Below, in pieces: positions 45,029-54,380 of a DNA stretch of 64,000 bases. How positions within the stretch are numbered: the first letter of the stretch is position 1; the number at the start of each line of letters is the position of its first letter. A program made the position numbers and the translations under genes. Source of the DNA: Chryseobacterium indologenes (GTDB lineage Bacteria; Bacteroidota; Bacteroidia; Flavobacteriales; Weeksellaceae); NCBI RefSeq assembly GCF_001295265.1, contig NZ_LJOD01000003.1:248001-312000 (forward strand), written 5' to 3'. The notes under the pieces are model-generated. The model did no database searches. It saw nothing but the letters and a program-made list of their open reading frames with translations, and was not told the DNA's origin.

Positions 45029-46549
45029 TTAAAACGTTATTCCTATGCTTGCGCCTGCAAAATTGTTGTTTTTCTTCTGGATTTTTTGTGTCTGGTACTG
45101 TGCGCCTACAAAGAAGGCAGGCAGTTTTTTCAACTTAAAATCATATCTAAGCACCGTTCCGAAAGTGGTAATATCACTGGCCTGGAACAGATAATCCTGA
45201 AGTACCCATTCGTCAACAGCTGCATTTCCGGCCGTACTCAAAGCATTGATGGACTTATTGACTGTTCTTTTATAAAAATATGGCTGGAAAGTAAGAACCT
45301 GACTGTTACTTATCTTCTGACGGTAATCCGCATTTAATCCGAAATAAGAATACACAAACTTCTGTCCGGAATTCGGATAAAGCCTGCGTTCCTTAATTTC
45401 TTCATATTCAAAAAACGGAGTTGCCGTAATGGTAAAATTATCCTGGCTGTACTGGTAAAGACCTTTTACGGAAGCTGTATAATTTTCTCTGCGGTAAGCT
45501 TCTCTTTTGAAAAGCTGGCTCAATGATGCCGTATTCATGGAGTAGCCGTACTCAGATCCTGTTTTCCGGGAAGCTGAATATCCGGCTGATATTCCCAGCC
45601 TGTGTTTTTCCGCAACATTGAAGAATTTTGCCCCTTCCAGTTCAAAGGTTTCATTTTTCAGCTCAGACAGGTCGAAATAGCTATTGGTTTCATTATCCCC
45701 TTTGATATTGTTTGAGGTTCCGGCTGCAGCCTGAAAATAAAAATCTTTTCCCTGTTTGTTAGAAATCTGAATACCGCCTTTATAGGCAAATTCTTCATAC
45801 GTATTGGCAGGTCGGGTTCCCCCGTTAAACAGGTAATTGGAAAAGCCAAAACCTGACATCATGTATACATAAGGTCTTCCCAGCAGACTTTGAAACTGAA
45901 CGGAATTGTTTTGGGTGTATTTGTTGAATTCACCGAAAATTCCCACTTCATATTCCCTGAAAACTTTATAACTGACTCCTGCATTCACCCGAAGGTCAGA
46001 AGTGGTGCTTTTCATCCGCGGATCTTTTGAGCGGTAACCCATCTGTGCCGAATAGCTAATCTGTCCGGCTACTGTCCATCTGTTCATATTCTGCAGGTAC
46101 CCGCCGGCAAACTGATAGCGTTCAAGATTCAATTTTCCACCTACGGAATCTGCAGTGATGTAAGGAGCGATACGTTCGTAATCCAAAGTTTCGTTCCACT
46201 TCACAGAACCTGTTTTTAAATTCTGATAACTTGCATTTCCCCAGACAAAGCGGTTCGGTTTCAGCTTTTGAAAAGACCGGGCTTCTACTGTTAAGCCTTT
46301 GCTGCCGTTTCCGAGCTGCTGCCGGTAAACTTTTTCCTTATTGTCGTGGTAGCCCACCCCGAATTCCGAAAATGAAGAAGAGCTGTAACCCGACATGGAT
46401 GCCGGGTTATAGTAATAATTATTTCTGAAAGCCCTTTCCTGACTGTACTGATTGCTGAGGGTTTTAAAAAGGCTGAGACTGTCCTGAGCCTTCATGGTAA
46501 AGGAAATTCCGACCAGCAACAGGCAGACAGACGTTTTGGTATGTAACAT
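45029..46549 (-). CDS. Outer-membrane beta-barrel protein, DUF6850-like
   Basis: This 506-residue protein has a signal peptide (VCLLLVGISFTMKAQ). It then has continuous amphipathic beta-strands rich in Tyr, Phe and Ser with an aromatic C-terminal strand ending GITF, indicating an outer-membrane barrel of perhaps 16-18 strands. It begins RAFRNNYYYNPASMSGYSSS. I recall this type accompanying DUF4876 lipoproteins and labelled DUF6850. The family name is from memory. It has no TonB plug. It may be a porin or haem/metal handling partner of the receptor encoded first in the operon. Confidence 0.8.
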   Translation of the reverse strand: MLHTKTSVCLLLVGISFTMKAQDSLSLFKTLSNQYSQERAFRNNYYYNPASMSGYSSSSFSEFGVGYHDNKEKVYRQQLGNGSKGLTVEARSFQKLKPNRFVWGNASYQNLKTGSVKWNETLDYERIAPYITADSVGGKLNLERYQFAGGYLQNMNRWTVAGQISYSAQMGYRSKDPRMKSTTSDLRVNAGVSYKVFREYEVGIFGEFNKYTQNNSVQFQSLLGRPYVYMMSGFGFSNYLFNGGTRPANTYEEFAYKGGIQISNKQGKDFYFQAAAGTSNNIKGDNETNSYFDLSELKNETFELEGAKFFNVAEKHRLGISAGYSASRKTGSEYGYSMNTASLSQLFKREAYRRENYTASVKGLYQYSQDNFTITATPFFEYEEIKERRLYPNSGQKFVYSYFGLNADYRQKISNSQVLTFQPYFYKRTVNKSINALSTAGNAAVDEWVLQDYLFQASDITTFGTVLRYDFKLKKLPAFFVGAQYQTQKIQKKNNNFAGASIGITF

Positions 46550-46577
46550 AATTAGCTGTTGAATATCAGATGTTGTC

Positions 46578-47801
46578 TTAATGAACGATACCGTCTCTTA
46601 AACTTGGTTGAGAATCCTTCACAAAATCATTCGTTGAATTGTTGGTGTCCATATAAAGGTTTTTACCGTTGGACATCTGCCCGGTTACCTTACGTCTTAC
46701 CGATTTTCCGAAACGGGTAGGGTCTTTATCAATTGTTCCTACAGAAGTCCATCCCCCGTCGATACTTGCAGAAGTCAGAGTATGCGCAAATTTTGAAGAA
46801 ACACTGTTGTTTACCCCGTCAATAATCCATGAGTTAGGGATAGAGTAAGCACTTTTTGAAGTAACACCACCGGCACTGTTGATGTAAGTATAATCGTATT
46901 TATTTTTCTGTAAGAAGCTGTCCTCAGTTTCTCCAAACGGGAAGCGGGCAATAACATAACTTTCAAAGCCACGGTCATGCAGGAAAAACATATTATAGTT
47001 CATCTGTGAATAGATCACTTTTGCATTCGGAACAGAGGGGTTGTCTACCTGTCCTAAGGCCGGATTGGTGGAAGGATATTCAAAGTTGGCATTGTGAAGG
47101 TCGTAAGCGGTGCTCGTTTGTGCCTTATGATTGATGGCATTGTCAGCAATAACGATGAAGTCTCCTGGTTGTACAGGATATTCAGTACCCGATCCCGGAA
47201 GTACCATCACGGCTTTTACAGGGAACGACAGGTTTGCATTATATGGAGTTGGGTTTTTATCCTCTGTGGTAAGGAATTCAGACTGTCCAAGGATCAGTTT
47301 GTCAGCATATAATACGCTATTGGTGTTATTGGTTAATTTAAAATAACGTCCTGAATTATAGTTTTTTCCGTCAGCCGTTTTAATTCCTGTAAAGAAAACC
47401 TCCTCAATGATAAAGTCCTCATGAAACTTTTTGATGATTAAAGGAATATTAAGATTGGTGGCAGGTAAGGCAATATCAGTCTGTGCCATAGCGCCCACAG
47501 ATACTTCTTCATTACCGGAAATAATAGCGCCGTTTACCGTAATCTTATAGGAACCGTATGGTAAGGTCAGGGAGTAAGAATTAAGATTCTTAATGGTTTC
47601 CCTTCTCACAGCACCTGTATTTACTTCCTTGATCTCAAGATCTAAGCTAGTATAGGATGAAATATTTTCACCTGAGAAAGACAGTGTTAAAACCCCTGCC
47701 TGAGTAGTAGTGGTTCCGAAATCATCACTGGAGCATGATGTTACCGTAAATGTAGCGGTCATCATAGCAGCTAAACTTAGCAGTAAAACTCTTTTTTTCA
47801 T
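46578..47801 (-). CDS. DUF4876-family lipoprotein
   Basis: This 407-residue lipoprotein has a signal ending in TVTSC (about Cys23). An N-terminal beta-sandwich-like domain (about residues 35-115: LTLSFSGENISSYTSLDLEIKEV, YSLTLPYGSYKITVNG) precedes a larger domain with lamin-tail-like features (FIIEEVFFTGIKTADGKNYNSGRYFKLTNNT, YPVQPGDFIVIADNA). The C-terminus contains a KSVRRKV stretch. Between the TonB receptor and the DUF6850-like barrel, it is probably surface-exposed or periplasmic and binds the receptor's ligand, much as SusD serves SusC. That role is inference. Confidence 0.85.
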   Translation of the reverse strand: MKKRVLLLSLAAMMTATFTVTSCSSDDFGTTTTQAGVLTLSFSGENISSYTSLDLEIKEVNTGAVRRETIKNLNSYSLTLPYGSYKITVNGAIISGNEEVSVGAMAQTDIALPATNLNIPLIIKKFHEDFIIEEVFFTGIKTADGKNYNSGRYFKLTNNTNSVLYADKLILGQSEFLTTEDKNPTPYNANLSFPVKAVMVLPGSGTEYPVQPGDFIVIADNAINHKAQTSTAYDLHNANFEYPSTNPALGQVDNPSVPNAKVIYSQMNYNMFFLHDRGFESYVIARFPFGETEDSFLQKNKYDYTYINSAGGVTSKSAYSIPNSWIIDGVNNSVSSKFAHTLTSASIDGGWTSVGTIDKDPTRFGKSVRRKVTGQMSNGKNLYMDTNNSTNDFVKDSQPSLRDGIVH

Positions 47802-47818
47802 TTTATTATTTTTTTGTT

Positions 47819-50569
47819 TTAAAAATTGTAGTTCAGTTCCATCCCGAAATAGGGAGTGTTGGCTCCTTTTCTGTAGACCGTTACATTGTTGAAAACATAA
47901 GGCGAGCTGTAATTGAAGAGCCTGTTGACAAATAGTGAAGTCCGTAAAGCTTTATAAATACTTTTGGTCACTTTTATATTTCCTGTAATGGTAAATGTCA
48001 TCAGGGTGTCCATATTATCGGTAACTGAGACATTTCTTACCAGCCATTGTTTATAGATATCCGTTCTGTCTGCATCGGTGAAAGGGTGAACTACACCATC
48101 CATTCCGTAATATGCGATGGGCTCGGCAATTCTCCGGTCATTTCTTCTGTGGTCGTAAATATTTCCCTGTAAAGAAGCTGAAACAATCAGATCAAGGCTT
48201 GGCAGGTAAGTATCTATTAAAAGATTATAATTGATATTGGAGTTATTATAGCCGTCATCATTTTTATAAATTCCATAATAAGGGAATGGTCCCAGTCCGA
48301 TAGAAGCATTAGGTTTGAATGTAAACGGCACTGAGTTTCTGTACTGGGTTTTAAACCATGCTCCGGTAAGAGTGAATCTTGTGTTGATCGCCTTGATCCT
48401 GGGTGAAGTATATCCGAACTCAATTCCCTGTTTTAAAATCTGGCTTCCGTTCTCATCTACAAAATATTCCCCGAAGATGCTTTTCAGCTCATAAGGTACG
48501 CTGGTAAGATCCGGTCCGTTGGTCCATTGGGAAAGGTCTACCTGCGATGCGTCATATTGTTTGTAAGTGTGTACAACGGTGTGCTTCATTTTACGGAAAC
48601 CGTTATTCATATCTTCCTTAAAGTAAGCCATAAAGAAGTCATGATTTCTGTAGCTCAGATCCAGCCTGATTTCTTTCTTTACACTTTTTGCCGCTTCCAG
48701 TTCTTTGTTCTCCCTTGACTGTACATACGTCATGAAGTTCACGTAGCGGTACTGCGAGTCATTATGGTAATAATTCAGCTGGGTATAGTCCCAGTATTCT
48801 CTGTTGGGGTACAGCATCAGCATGGTAGGGCGTTTGTAGAACTGTCCGTAGCCTAATGTAATATCCGTTTTCAGGGGATAATTGTTAATGGTAAGATGGG
48901 GCAGGCTGTACTGGAAATTCAGTCTGGGTTCTGTAAGCACTTTTTTGCTGATGGCAAAAGAAGGATCGATGCCCATACTTTTTGAAAATCTTAACCCCGC
49001 ATATAAAGTGAATTTATGGCGGTCTAAGGAATAGCTCATCTGATCTCCGACAAAAGCAGACAGCAGGCTGGAAGCCGGAATGTCATTATAAGGTCTCGGT
49101 CTTTCTATTCCTGAACTGGCAGACGGGGGTGTTTTCATATCATAAACAAGTCCTTTTCCGTTGTTTTTTGAATATCTCCAGTCAAGTCCGGCTTCGTACT
49201 GATGGATGATTCCCGCAGTTTTCTTAGTACCGTTTGCCTGAAAAAAAGTTGTAATGTCCAACGGTTTCCCTTCTGTGGAAAATTCAGTTACATAGCGTAA
49301 ATCAGGAAAATATCCCACGTTTTCTCCCTGTTCTGTGGCTAATGAGAATGATCTCGGACCGGAAAGCTGTACCAGCTTTCTCTGTTCTATCTTTTCAAAT
49401 CCCTGACGGATTGCCGTGTTCAGAGTTAATTTATTGAAGAAAGCATTTTTATCCAGCTGATAGATGAAATTATTGGTAAGACTGATCTTCTGATTATTAG
49501 ATTCAAATTTATCTGTTGAAGGATACCCGTTATCAGGATCATATTTTTTATGGTCAACATTAGAGGAAAAATCAATATTGGATCTCCATTCCAGAGGTCT
49601 TGCCCAAAGAGTAGATGTTTTCCTGGAGCGGATGGAAGCCGTGATACGCTGATAATTCTCAAAATCATCTGTAGGATCAGATTTGGAATCCAGGAAATCC
49701 GCACTGGCGCTTAATTGCCATTTATCCGTGATCCTGAATCCTTTTCCTACATAATATTGTTTACTGAATCCGTCTGCTTTAAATCTGGCCTGAAGGGGAG
49801 AGTGTCCTACCTTACGCTCGATCTTGATCAGTCCCGAAGTGAGATCACCGTAAGATGCTGAAGGGATCCCCCGGATAACCTCTACTTTTTCAATGTCATT
49901 GGTGGAAATGGTTCTCATATCTACCCCTGAATACGCCGTTTCACGATATTCCCCGGCTTTGCCGAACTGCTGGGTATCCACAGAAACCTGCATATCTGCA
50001 TTGGAATTGATGATGTTGTCATCAATCATAAACTGAACACCTAAAGATGAGGTTTTATATTCGCTTCCGGAGTAACCGCCTGTGTTTTCGCGGAGTGTTG
50101 CCCTGTTGTTACCATTAAGGGAAGGTGTTTTGGCCAGCCCTCCTGGAAGAAGCTCCATCAGGTCACTGAAACTGGATGGCTGAAGGTGTTCCATTGCCTG
50201 TCTGCTGATAATGGATTTTGTGGTGAGGCCTTTTCCTTCCTTGGAAAATACCACTACTTCTTCCAGTTTGTTAACTGGTAAAAGCTTTACCGTGATATGC
50301 TGTCCTGAGATAGCAGAAATGCTAATTTCCTTTTCCTGATAATCGGAATGAATGATCCTGATATGATGCTTACCCCCTGAAACCGAAACAGAAGCCGTTC
50401 CGTTTTTGTCTGTAGTGGCAGAAATCCCATCTACTGTAACAGAGGCTCCATTGAGCTCCTTATTATTTTCATTGAAAACGGTAATGGTCAGTTGCTGTTT
50501 TTCACTTTGGGCGTAGATAAGCGGAGTGCTTAGCATGAAAAAGAAAGCAAAAGGTAAAAATTTCCCCAT
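47819..50569 (-). CDS. TonB-dependent outer-membrane receptor with carboxypeptidase-like N-terminal domain
   Basis: This 916-residue protein has a signal peptide (FMLSTPLIYAQ) and a carboxypeptidase-regulatory-like domain (about residues 25-105: LTITVFNENNKELNGASVTVDG). A TonB box-like EEVVVFSKEGK and a plug domain follow (SIISRQAMEHLQPSSFSDLMELLPGG, VEVIRGIPSASYGDLTSGLIKIERK). The C-terminal barrel ends GMELNYNF. First gene of the four-gene unit with DUF4876, DUF6850-like and di-haem peroxidase. Two sequences resembling Fur boxes lie in the 137 bp upstream, pointing to iron- or haem-responsive expression. Ligand unknown. Confidence 0.92.
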   Translation of the reverse strand: MGKFLPFAFFFMLSTPLIYAQSEKQQLTITVFNENNKELNGASVTVDGISATTDKNGTASVSVSGGKHHIRIIHSDYQEKEISISAISGQHITVKLLPVNKLEEVVVFSKEGKGLTTKSIISRQAMEHLQPSSFSDLMELLPGGLAKTPSLNGNNRATLRENTGGYSGSEYKTSSLGVQFMIDDNIINSNADMQVSVDTQQFGKAGEYRETAYSGVDMRTISTNDIEKVEVIRGIPSASYGDLTSGLIKIERKVGHSPLQARFKADGFSKQYYVGKGFRITDKWQLSASADFLDSKSDPTDDFENYQRITASIRSRKTSTLWARPLEWRSNIDFSSNVDHKKYDPDNGYPSTDKFESNNQKISLTNNFIYQLDKNAFFNKLTLNTAIRQGFEKIEQRKLVQLSGPRSFSLATEQGENVGYFPDLRYVTEFSTEGKPLDITTFFQANGTKKTAGIIHQYEAGLDWRYSKNNGKGLVYDMKTPPSASSGIERPRPYNDIPASSLLSAFVGDQMSYSLDRHKFTLYAGLRFSKSMGIDPSFAISKKVLTEPRLNFQYSLPHLTINNYPLKTDITLGYGQFYKRPTMLMLYPNREYWDYTQLNYYHNDSQYRYVNFMTYVQSRENKELEAAKSVKKEIRLDLSYRNHDFFMAYFKEDMNNGFRKMKHTVVHTYKQYDASQVDLSQWTNGPDLTSVPYELKSIFGEYFVDENGSQILKQGIEFGYTSPRIKAINTRFTLTGAWFKTQYRNSVPFTFKPNASIGLGPFPYYGIYKNDDGYNNSNINYNLLIDTYLPSLDLIVSASLQGNIYDHRRNDRRIAEPIAYYGMDGVVHPFTDADRTDIYKQWLVRNVSVTDNMDTLMTFTITGNIKVTKSIYKALRTSLFVNRLFNYSSPYVFNNVTVYRKGANTPYFGMELNYNF

Positions 50570-50586
50570 TTTTATTTATTCTAAAT
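50568..50586 (-). promoter_or_regulatory. Candidate Fur box 1 before the TonB receptor operon
   Basis: This 19-bp site ends in ATTCTAAAT and matches 16 of 19 positions of ATTTAGAATTATTCTAAAT, which I recall as the Fur box of the related Riemerella. It abuts the start codon. With site 2 it forms a 15-bp inverted repeat (50574-50588 and 50630-50644). Confidence 0.5.
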
Positions 50587-50631
50587 AAGCAGAGCGCAAA
50601 AGTATAAAATATACCGACGTGAAAAAATTTT

Positions 50632-50650
50632 ATTTAGAATAAATTAAAAT
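50632..50650 (-). promoter_or_regulatory. Candidate Fur box 2 before the TonB receptor operon
   Basis: It begins ATTTAGAAT and matches 15 of 19 positions of the recalled consensus ATTTAGAATTATTCTAAAT. It lies 63-81 bp upstream of the start codon, in the promoter zone. Its half-site is the exact inverse of the conserved half of site 1. Confidence 0.5.
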
Positions 50651-50706
50651 AATTGACAAAAATCAGAAATACAGACCGTAAAATTTTATATAATATCCGG
50701 TTAGTG

Positions 50707-51720
50707 TTATATAATATTCACCTCACGTTCCAGTTCTATACCAAATTTTTCTTTCACGGAAAGGATGATCTCTCCGGAAAAATCAAAAATTTCTTTTCCG
50801 GAAGCATTTCCTGTAGCATTGATAATCACCAGAGACTGAAGCTTGTGGGATGCTGCATTGCCGATCTGTTTTCCTTTCCATCCGCATTGCTCAATCAGCC
50901 ATCCGGCAGGCACTTTTACTCCATCACCGTTTGGGTATCCCTGAATGTTTTCGAATTTCTGCTTCAGCTCTTCAAACTGTGTACTTGGAATTGTAGGATT
51001 CTTGAAGAAGCTTCCGGCATTGCCTATTTCTTTCGGATCAGGAAGCTTGCTTTGTCTGATGTGGATTACAGCTCTGGATATATCCTGAATAGTAGGGTTT
51101 TCTATCCCTTCGCGCTCCAGTTCAGACTGGATAGCTCCATACTCTGTTTTAAGATGATGTTTGTGGGTAGTTAACTTAAAAGTAACCTCCAGAATAACAT
51201 ACTTTCCCTTACCTTCCTGCTTGAAGACAGAATCCCTGTATCCGAATCTGCAATCCTGAAGATCAAAAGTTTTTACGTCCAGCTGGTCAAGATCCAGAAC
51301 TTTACAGCTTACAAATACATCTTTTATTTCCGTACCATAGGCTCCGATATTCTGCATTGGGGAAGTTCCTACATTTCCCGGGATCAGGGAAAGGTTTTCC
51401 AGTCCTCCGTAATTTTTTTTCAGACAGAACATCACAAATTCATGCCAGTTTTCTCCGGCTTTGGCCGTTATCAGAACTTCGTTTTCATTCACGACCTCTT
51501 CTGAAATTCCTTTTAAATTAATTTTTACAGCAAGACCTTCAAAGTCTTTGGTCAGCAGAATATTGCTTCCTCCTCCCAAAAATAAAACTTTCAGACTGTG
51601 TTTTTTTGAAAAGATGATTGCTTCTTTCAGTTCTTCAAGACTGTTGATTTCTGTAAAGTATTGAGCTTTGGCTTCAACGCCAAAGGTATTATAAGGCTTT
51701 AAGGAAAAATTTTCTTGCAT
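50707..51720 (-). CDS. murB: UDP-N-acetylenolpyruvoylglucosamine reductase
   Basis: Second committed step of peptidoglycan precursor synthesis, an FAD-dependent reduction. The 337-residue protein has the FAD-binding segment VLFLGGGSNILLTKDFEGL, then GGLENLSLIPGNVGTSPMQNIGAYG and the catalytic-Ser region GNAGSFFKNPTIP. It ends with GVKVPAGWLIEQCGWKG. It is of the E. coli (type I) length. It lies 5 bp after a small lipoprotein gene, so the two share a transcript. Confidence 0.96.
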   Translation of the reverse strand: MQENFSLKPYNTFGVEAKAQYFTEINSLEELKEAIIFSKKHSLKVLFLGGGSNILLTKDFEGLAVKINLKGISEEVVNENEVLITAKAGENWHEFVMFCLKKNYGGLENLSLIPGNVGTSPMQNIGAYGTEIKDVFVSCKVLDLDQLDVKTFDLQDCRFGYRDSVFKQEGKGKYVILEVTFKLTTHKHHLKTEYGAIQSELEREGIENPTIQDISRAVIHIRQSKLPDPKEIGNAGSFFKNPTIPSTQFEELKQKFENIQGYPNGDGVKVPAGWLIEQCGWKGKQIGNAASHKLQSLVIINATGNASGKEIFDFSGEIILSVKEKFGIELEREVNII

Positions 51721-51725
51721 GTTTT

Positions 51726-52202
51726 TTATTGGTATTCTTTAGGAAGAATGGTATTTAATTGTTCTTTCAACTGCTGAAACTGTCTGTAATGCACAGTATC
51801 TGCAAAAGAGTTAACGTAAATGTGGGATTTTTTCGGGGTACGGATCTGAAAGGTTTCATCAATACCGTCTACCGACTGCTGACTTGGAGAGCTTTTGATG
51901 TAATCCAGATCCTTCACATGAATGGAAGCGGTCAGTTTTTTCCAGGTATCTGCCTGGATAGGTGCGCTCCATTCCTTATGGGTTTGGTTGGCGGTCATTC
52001 CTTTTTCTGCTTTTACAGAATCTTTGGTCACTTTTATAATGGTATAGTTGCCAAGATGTCCGCCTACATGGGATACACTGATGAAAACAATATCGTCGGA
52101 ACGGCGGGCTTCCGTTTTCTTTTCAGGAATCTTCTTATCACAGGAAAAAAATACCGGCAACAAAAGACATGAGAAGAAGATGTTCAGACTCGTATTTTTC
52201 AT
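51726..52202 (-). CDS. Uncharacterised small lipoprotein
   Basis: This 158-residue protein has a lipoprotein signal (FFSCLLLPVFFSC, lipidated Cys about residue 21). The mature part is beta-rich (DIVFISVSHVGGHLGNYTIIKVTKDSVKAE) with a conserved-looking middle (WSAPIQADTWKKL, VDGIDETFQIRTPKKSHIYVNSF) and a C-terminal helix. I do not recognise a family. It sits between an aminotransferase and murB with short gaps (27 and 5 bp), so it is co-transcribed with murB. Confidence 0.82.
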   Translation of the reverse strand: MKNTSLNIFFSCLLLPVFFSCDKKIPEKKTEARRSDDIVFISVSHVGGHLGNYTIIKVTKDSVKAEKGMTANQTHKEWSAPIQADTWKKLTASIHVKDLDYIKSSPSQQSVDGIDETFQIRTPKKSHIYVNSFADTVHYRQFQQLKEQLNTILPKEYQ

Positions 52203-52229
52203 TGCCGGTATTGTATGTTGTCAATAGGT

Positions 52230-53435
52230 TTATAGATTGAATTCCTTTCTGTATTGGGTTAAGGCGTCTTTCAGGATTTCTGCGCTTCTCTTCAGATCTT
52301 CCTCTTTTAGTACATAAGCGATTCTTACCTGCTTTTTACCTAATTCAGGATCACTGTAAAATCCTCCTGCCGGAGCTACCATAATAGTTTCGCCTTTATT
52401 GGTATACTTTTCAAGAAGCCATTGCGCAAACTTCTCAGTGTCGTCTACCGGAAGCTCGGCAACACAGTAGAAAGCTCCTCTCGGTTTAGGGCAGATTACT
52501 CCGGGAATAGCGTTCAGGAGGTCTACCAGGATATTTCTTCTGTGGGTGTATTCTTCTCTTACGGAACGGATGTAAGCACCGTCGTTCTGGTGGGCTGCTG
52601 TTGCTGCAATCTGGCCAAGAAGCACCGGACTTAATCTTGCCTGTGCAAAAAGCATCGCGGCATTATGAATTTTTTTAGAACGGGTAACCATGCATCCGAT
52701 TCTTACTCCGCACATGGAATAACGCTTGGATTCGGAATCGATTACGATGCAGTTTTCGCTCAGTTCAGGAAAATCAAGGATCGAGACCTGCTGTTTCCCG
52801 TCGTAAACATATTCTCTGTATACTTCGTCAGAGATGACTACGATATCATATTTCAAAGCAATTTCTGCCAGTTTCTGAAGTTCTTCACGGGTATACAGGT
52901 ATCCTGTAGGGTTGCCCGGGTTGCAGATCACAATTGCTCTTGTTCTTTCGGTGATCTTTTTTTCAAATTCTTCGATCGGGGGAAGGGCAAAGCCTGTATC
53001 AATAGTAGACGGAACTGCTACTACATTTACATTGAAGGTGCTGGTAAAACCATTATAATTTGCATAATAAGGTTCAGGGATAATCACTTCGTCACCGTCA
53101 TCACATAAAGTAGAAATGGCAAAGTTAAGCGCCTCTGAACCGCCATTGGTTACAATGAAGTTATCAGGAGTAAGGTCCTCAAAACCTAAAGTATGATAAT
53201 AATCGGTAAGGGCTTTTCTGTATTCTATATTACCTTCAGAAAGTGCATATTCCAATACTTTAAGATCAATATTCTTTAAAGCATTTAAAGCTGTTTCCGG
53301 AGTTTCAATATCAGGCTGTCCGATATTAAGGTGATAGACTTTAGTTCCCTTCTGTTTTGCTTTTAGCGCAAAAGGAACCAGTTTTCTTACCGGCGATGGC
53401 GGCATATGCTGTGCTCTGTTTGAAATATTCGGCAT
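52230..53435 (-). CDS. Pyridoxal phosphate-dependent aminotransferase, class I/II (AspC/AspB-like)
   Basis: This 401-residue fold-type I aminotransferase has the family motifs KVYHLNIGQPDIETPE, VTNGGSEALNFAI, VICNPGNPTGYLYTREEL and ISDEVYREYVYDG. The PLP-binding Lys is in DSESKRYSMCGVRIG. The C-terminal Arg is in RIAYVLKEEDL. Likely an aspartate or aromatic aminotransferase; the substrate is not set by sequence alone. First gene of a unit with the lipoprotein and murB. A TATTTTTG box lies on the minus strand at 53456-53463. Confidence 0.94.
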   Translation of the reverse strand: MPNISNRAQHMPPSPVRKLVPFALKAKQKGTKVYHLNIGQPDIETPETALNALKNIDLKVLEYALSEGNIEYRKALTDYYHTLGFEDLTPDNFIVTNGGSEALNFAISTLCDDGDEVIIPEPYYANYNGFTSTFNVNVVAVPSTIDTGFALPPIEEFEKKITERTRAIVICNPGNPTGYLYTREELQKLAEIALKYDIVVISDEVYREYVYDGKQQVSILDFPELSENCIVIDSESKRYSMCGVRIGCMVTRSKKIHNAAMLFAQARLSPVLLGQIAATAAHQNDGAYIRSVREEYTHRRNILVDLLNAIPGVICPKPRGAFYCVAELPVDDTEKFAQWLLEKYTNKGETIMVAPAGGFYSDPELGKKQVRIAYVLKEEDLKRSAEILKDALTQYRKEFNL

Positions 53436-53921
53436 TGTTCAAAAAATTTGTATGACAAAAATAGGATTTAATTTCCCAATAATAAAATTAAGAGACATTG
53501 ACCTGTTGTATCGCTTTATTGTTCCCTTCTTTATTAGAAGTTTTGTTGTGCTTTTTTTGTGAAAATACGGAGTTTTTGTTATGAAATAAATAATTATATT
53601 TTAATTATTTTAGTTTTGTTTCAAAATTTTTCTTAATTTACAGTGCTGATATAAAATGTTAAAATCAAATTATTCTGAGATTTTTTTTGAAAAGCGGAGA
53701 GATAGTCAGCTATAAAGATGCTTGAATTCAGAATTATATTTTAATATCATTGATTCAGGAACAGGATTCAATCTGCTGTAAAAGCAGTCACAAAATAAGT
53801 TTTTTTAATGTAAATAATGTCTGGCGGCGGTATGTGATGTACTGCTGCTTTTTTATGAGTCATTTTGAGTTCAGCATGTATAATTTTTATTATTTTAGAG
53901 GAGCTAAAAAACTAACTGAAT
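53436..53921. other. Long AT-rich divergent intergenic region
   Basis: This 486-bp region lies between the divergent aminotransferase and DUF1801 genes. Apart from a minus-strand -7 box (53456-53463) near the aminotransferase, I see only AT-rich sequence and a small CTGC/GCAG hairpin near 53775. A 62-codon frame at 53750 has no coding character. Confidence 0.5.
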
Positions 53922-54380
53922 ATGCAGATCCCCGCTAACTCCGTAGAAGACTATATCTCTAAAATTCCTGAGGAAAGACAGGAAGTCTTTAAAAAATTAT
54001 TCGATACTATCAGTAACAGTCTTCCGGAAGGATTCAAGGAAGGTGTGAGCTATGGAATGGTAGGATGGGATGTTCCTCTTGAAACGTATCCCGCAGGCTA
54101 CCACTGTACGCCCGGAGCTCCTTTACCTTTTATGGGACTGGCCTCCCAAAAGAATTTTATTGCTTTCTATCATATGGGAATCTATGCCGAACCTGATCTT
54201 CTGGACTGGTTTGTTGCCGAATATCCTAAATATTCCAAAAGAAAGCTGGATATGGGTAAATCCTGTGTACGCTTTAAGAAAATGGATGATATTCCGTTTG
54301 AACTGATTGCTGAGGTTAGCAAAAAAATGACAGTGGAAGACTGGATTCGTATTTATGAAGACCGGTTGAAGAAAAAATAA
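53922..54380 (+). CDS. DUF1801-domain protein
   Basis: This 152-residue soluble protein matches the DUF1801 (YdhG-like) layout: VEDYISKIPEERQEVFKKLFDTI, then GFKEGVSYGMVGWDVP, LPFMGLASQKNFIAFYHMGIY, and CVRFKKMDDIPFELIAEV. The family has an iron-chaperone-like fold but no settled function in bacteria. It stands alone, with a terminator after it. The start is the ATG at 53922. Confidence 0.9.
   Translation: MQIPANSVEDYISKIPEERQEVFKKLFDTISNSLPEGFKEGVSYGMVGWDVPLETYPAGYHCTPGAPLPFMGLASQKNFIAFYHMGIYAEPDLLDWFVAEYPKYSKRKLDMGKSCVRFKKMDDIPFELIAEVSKKMTVEDWIRIYEDRLKKK

Noticed and set aside
53750..53938. A 62-codon frame upstream of the DUF1801 gene
   Set aside because: It has no family features or coding bias, and it overlaps the start of the real gene.
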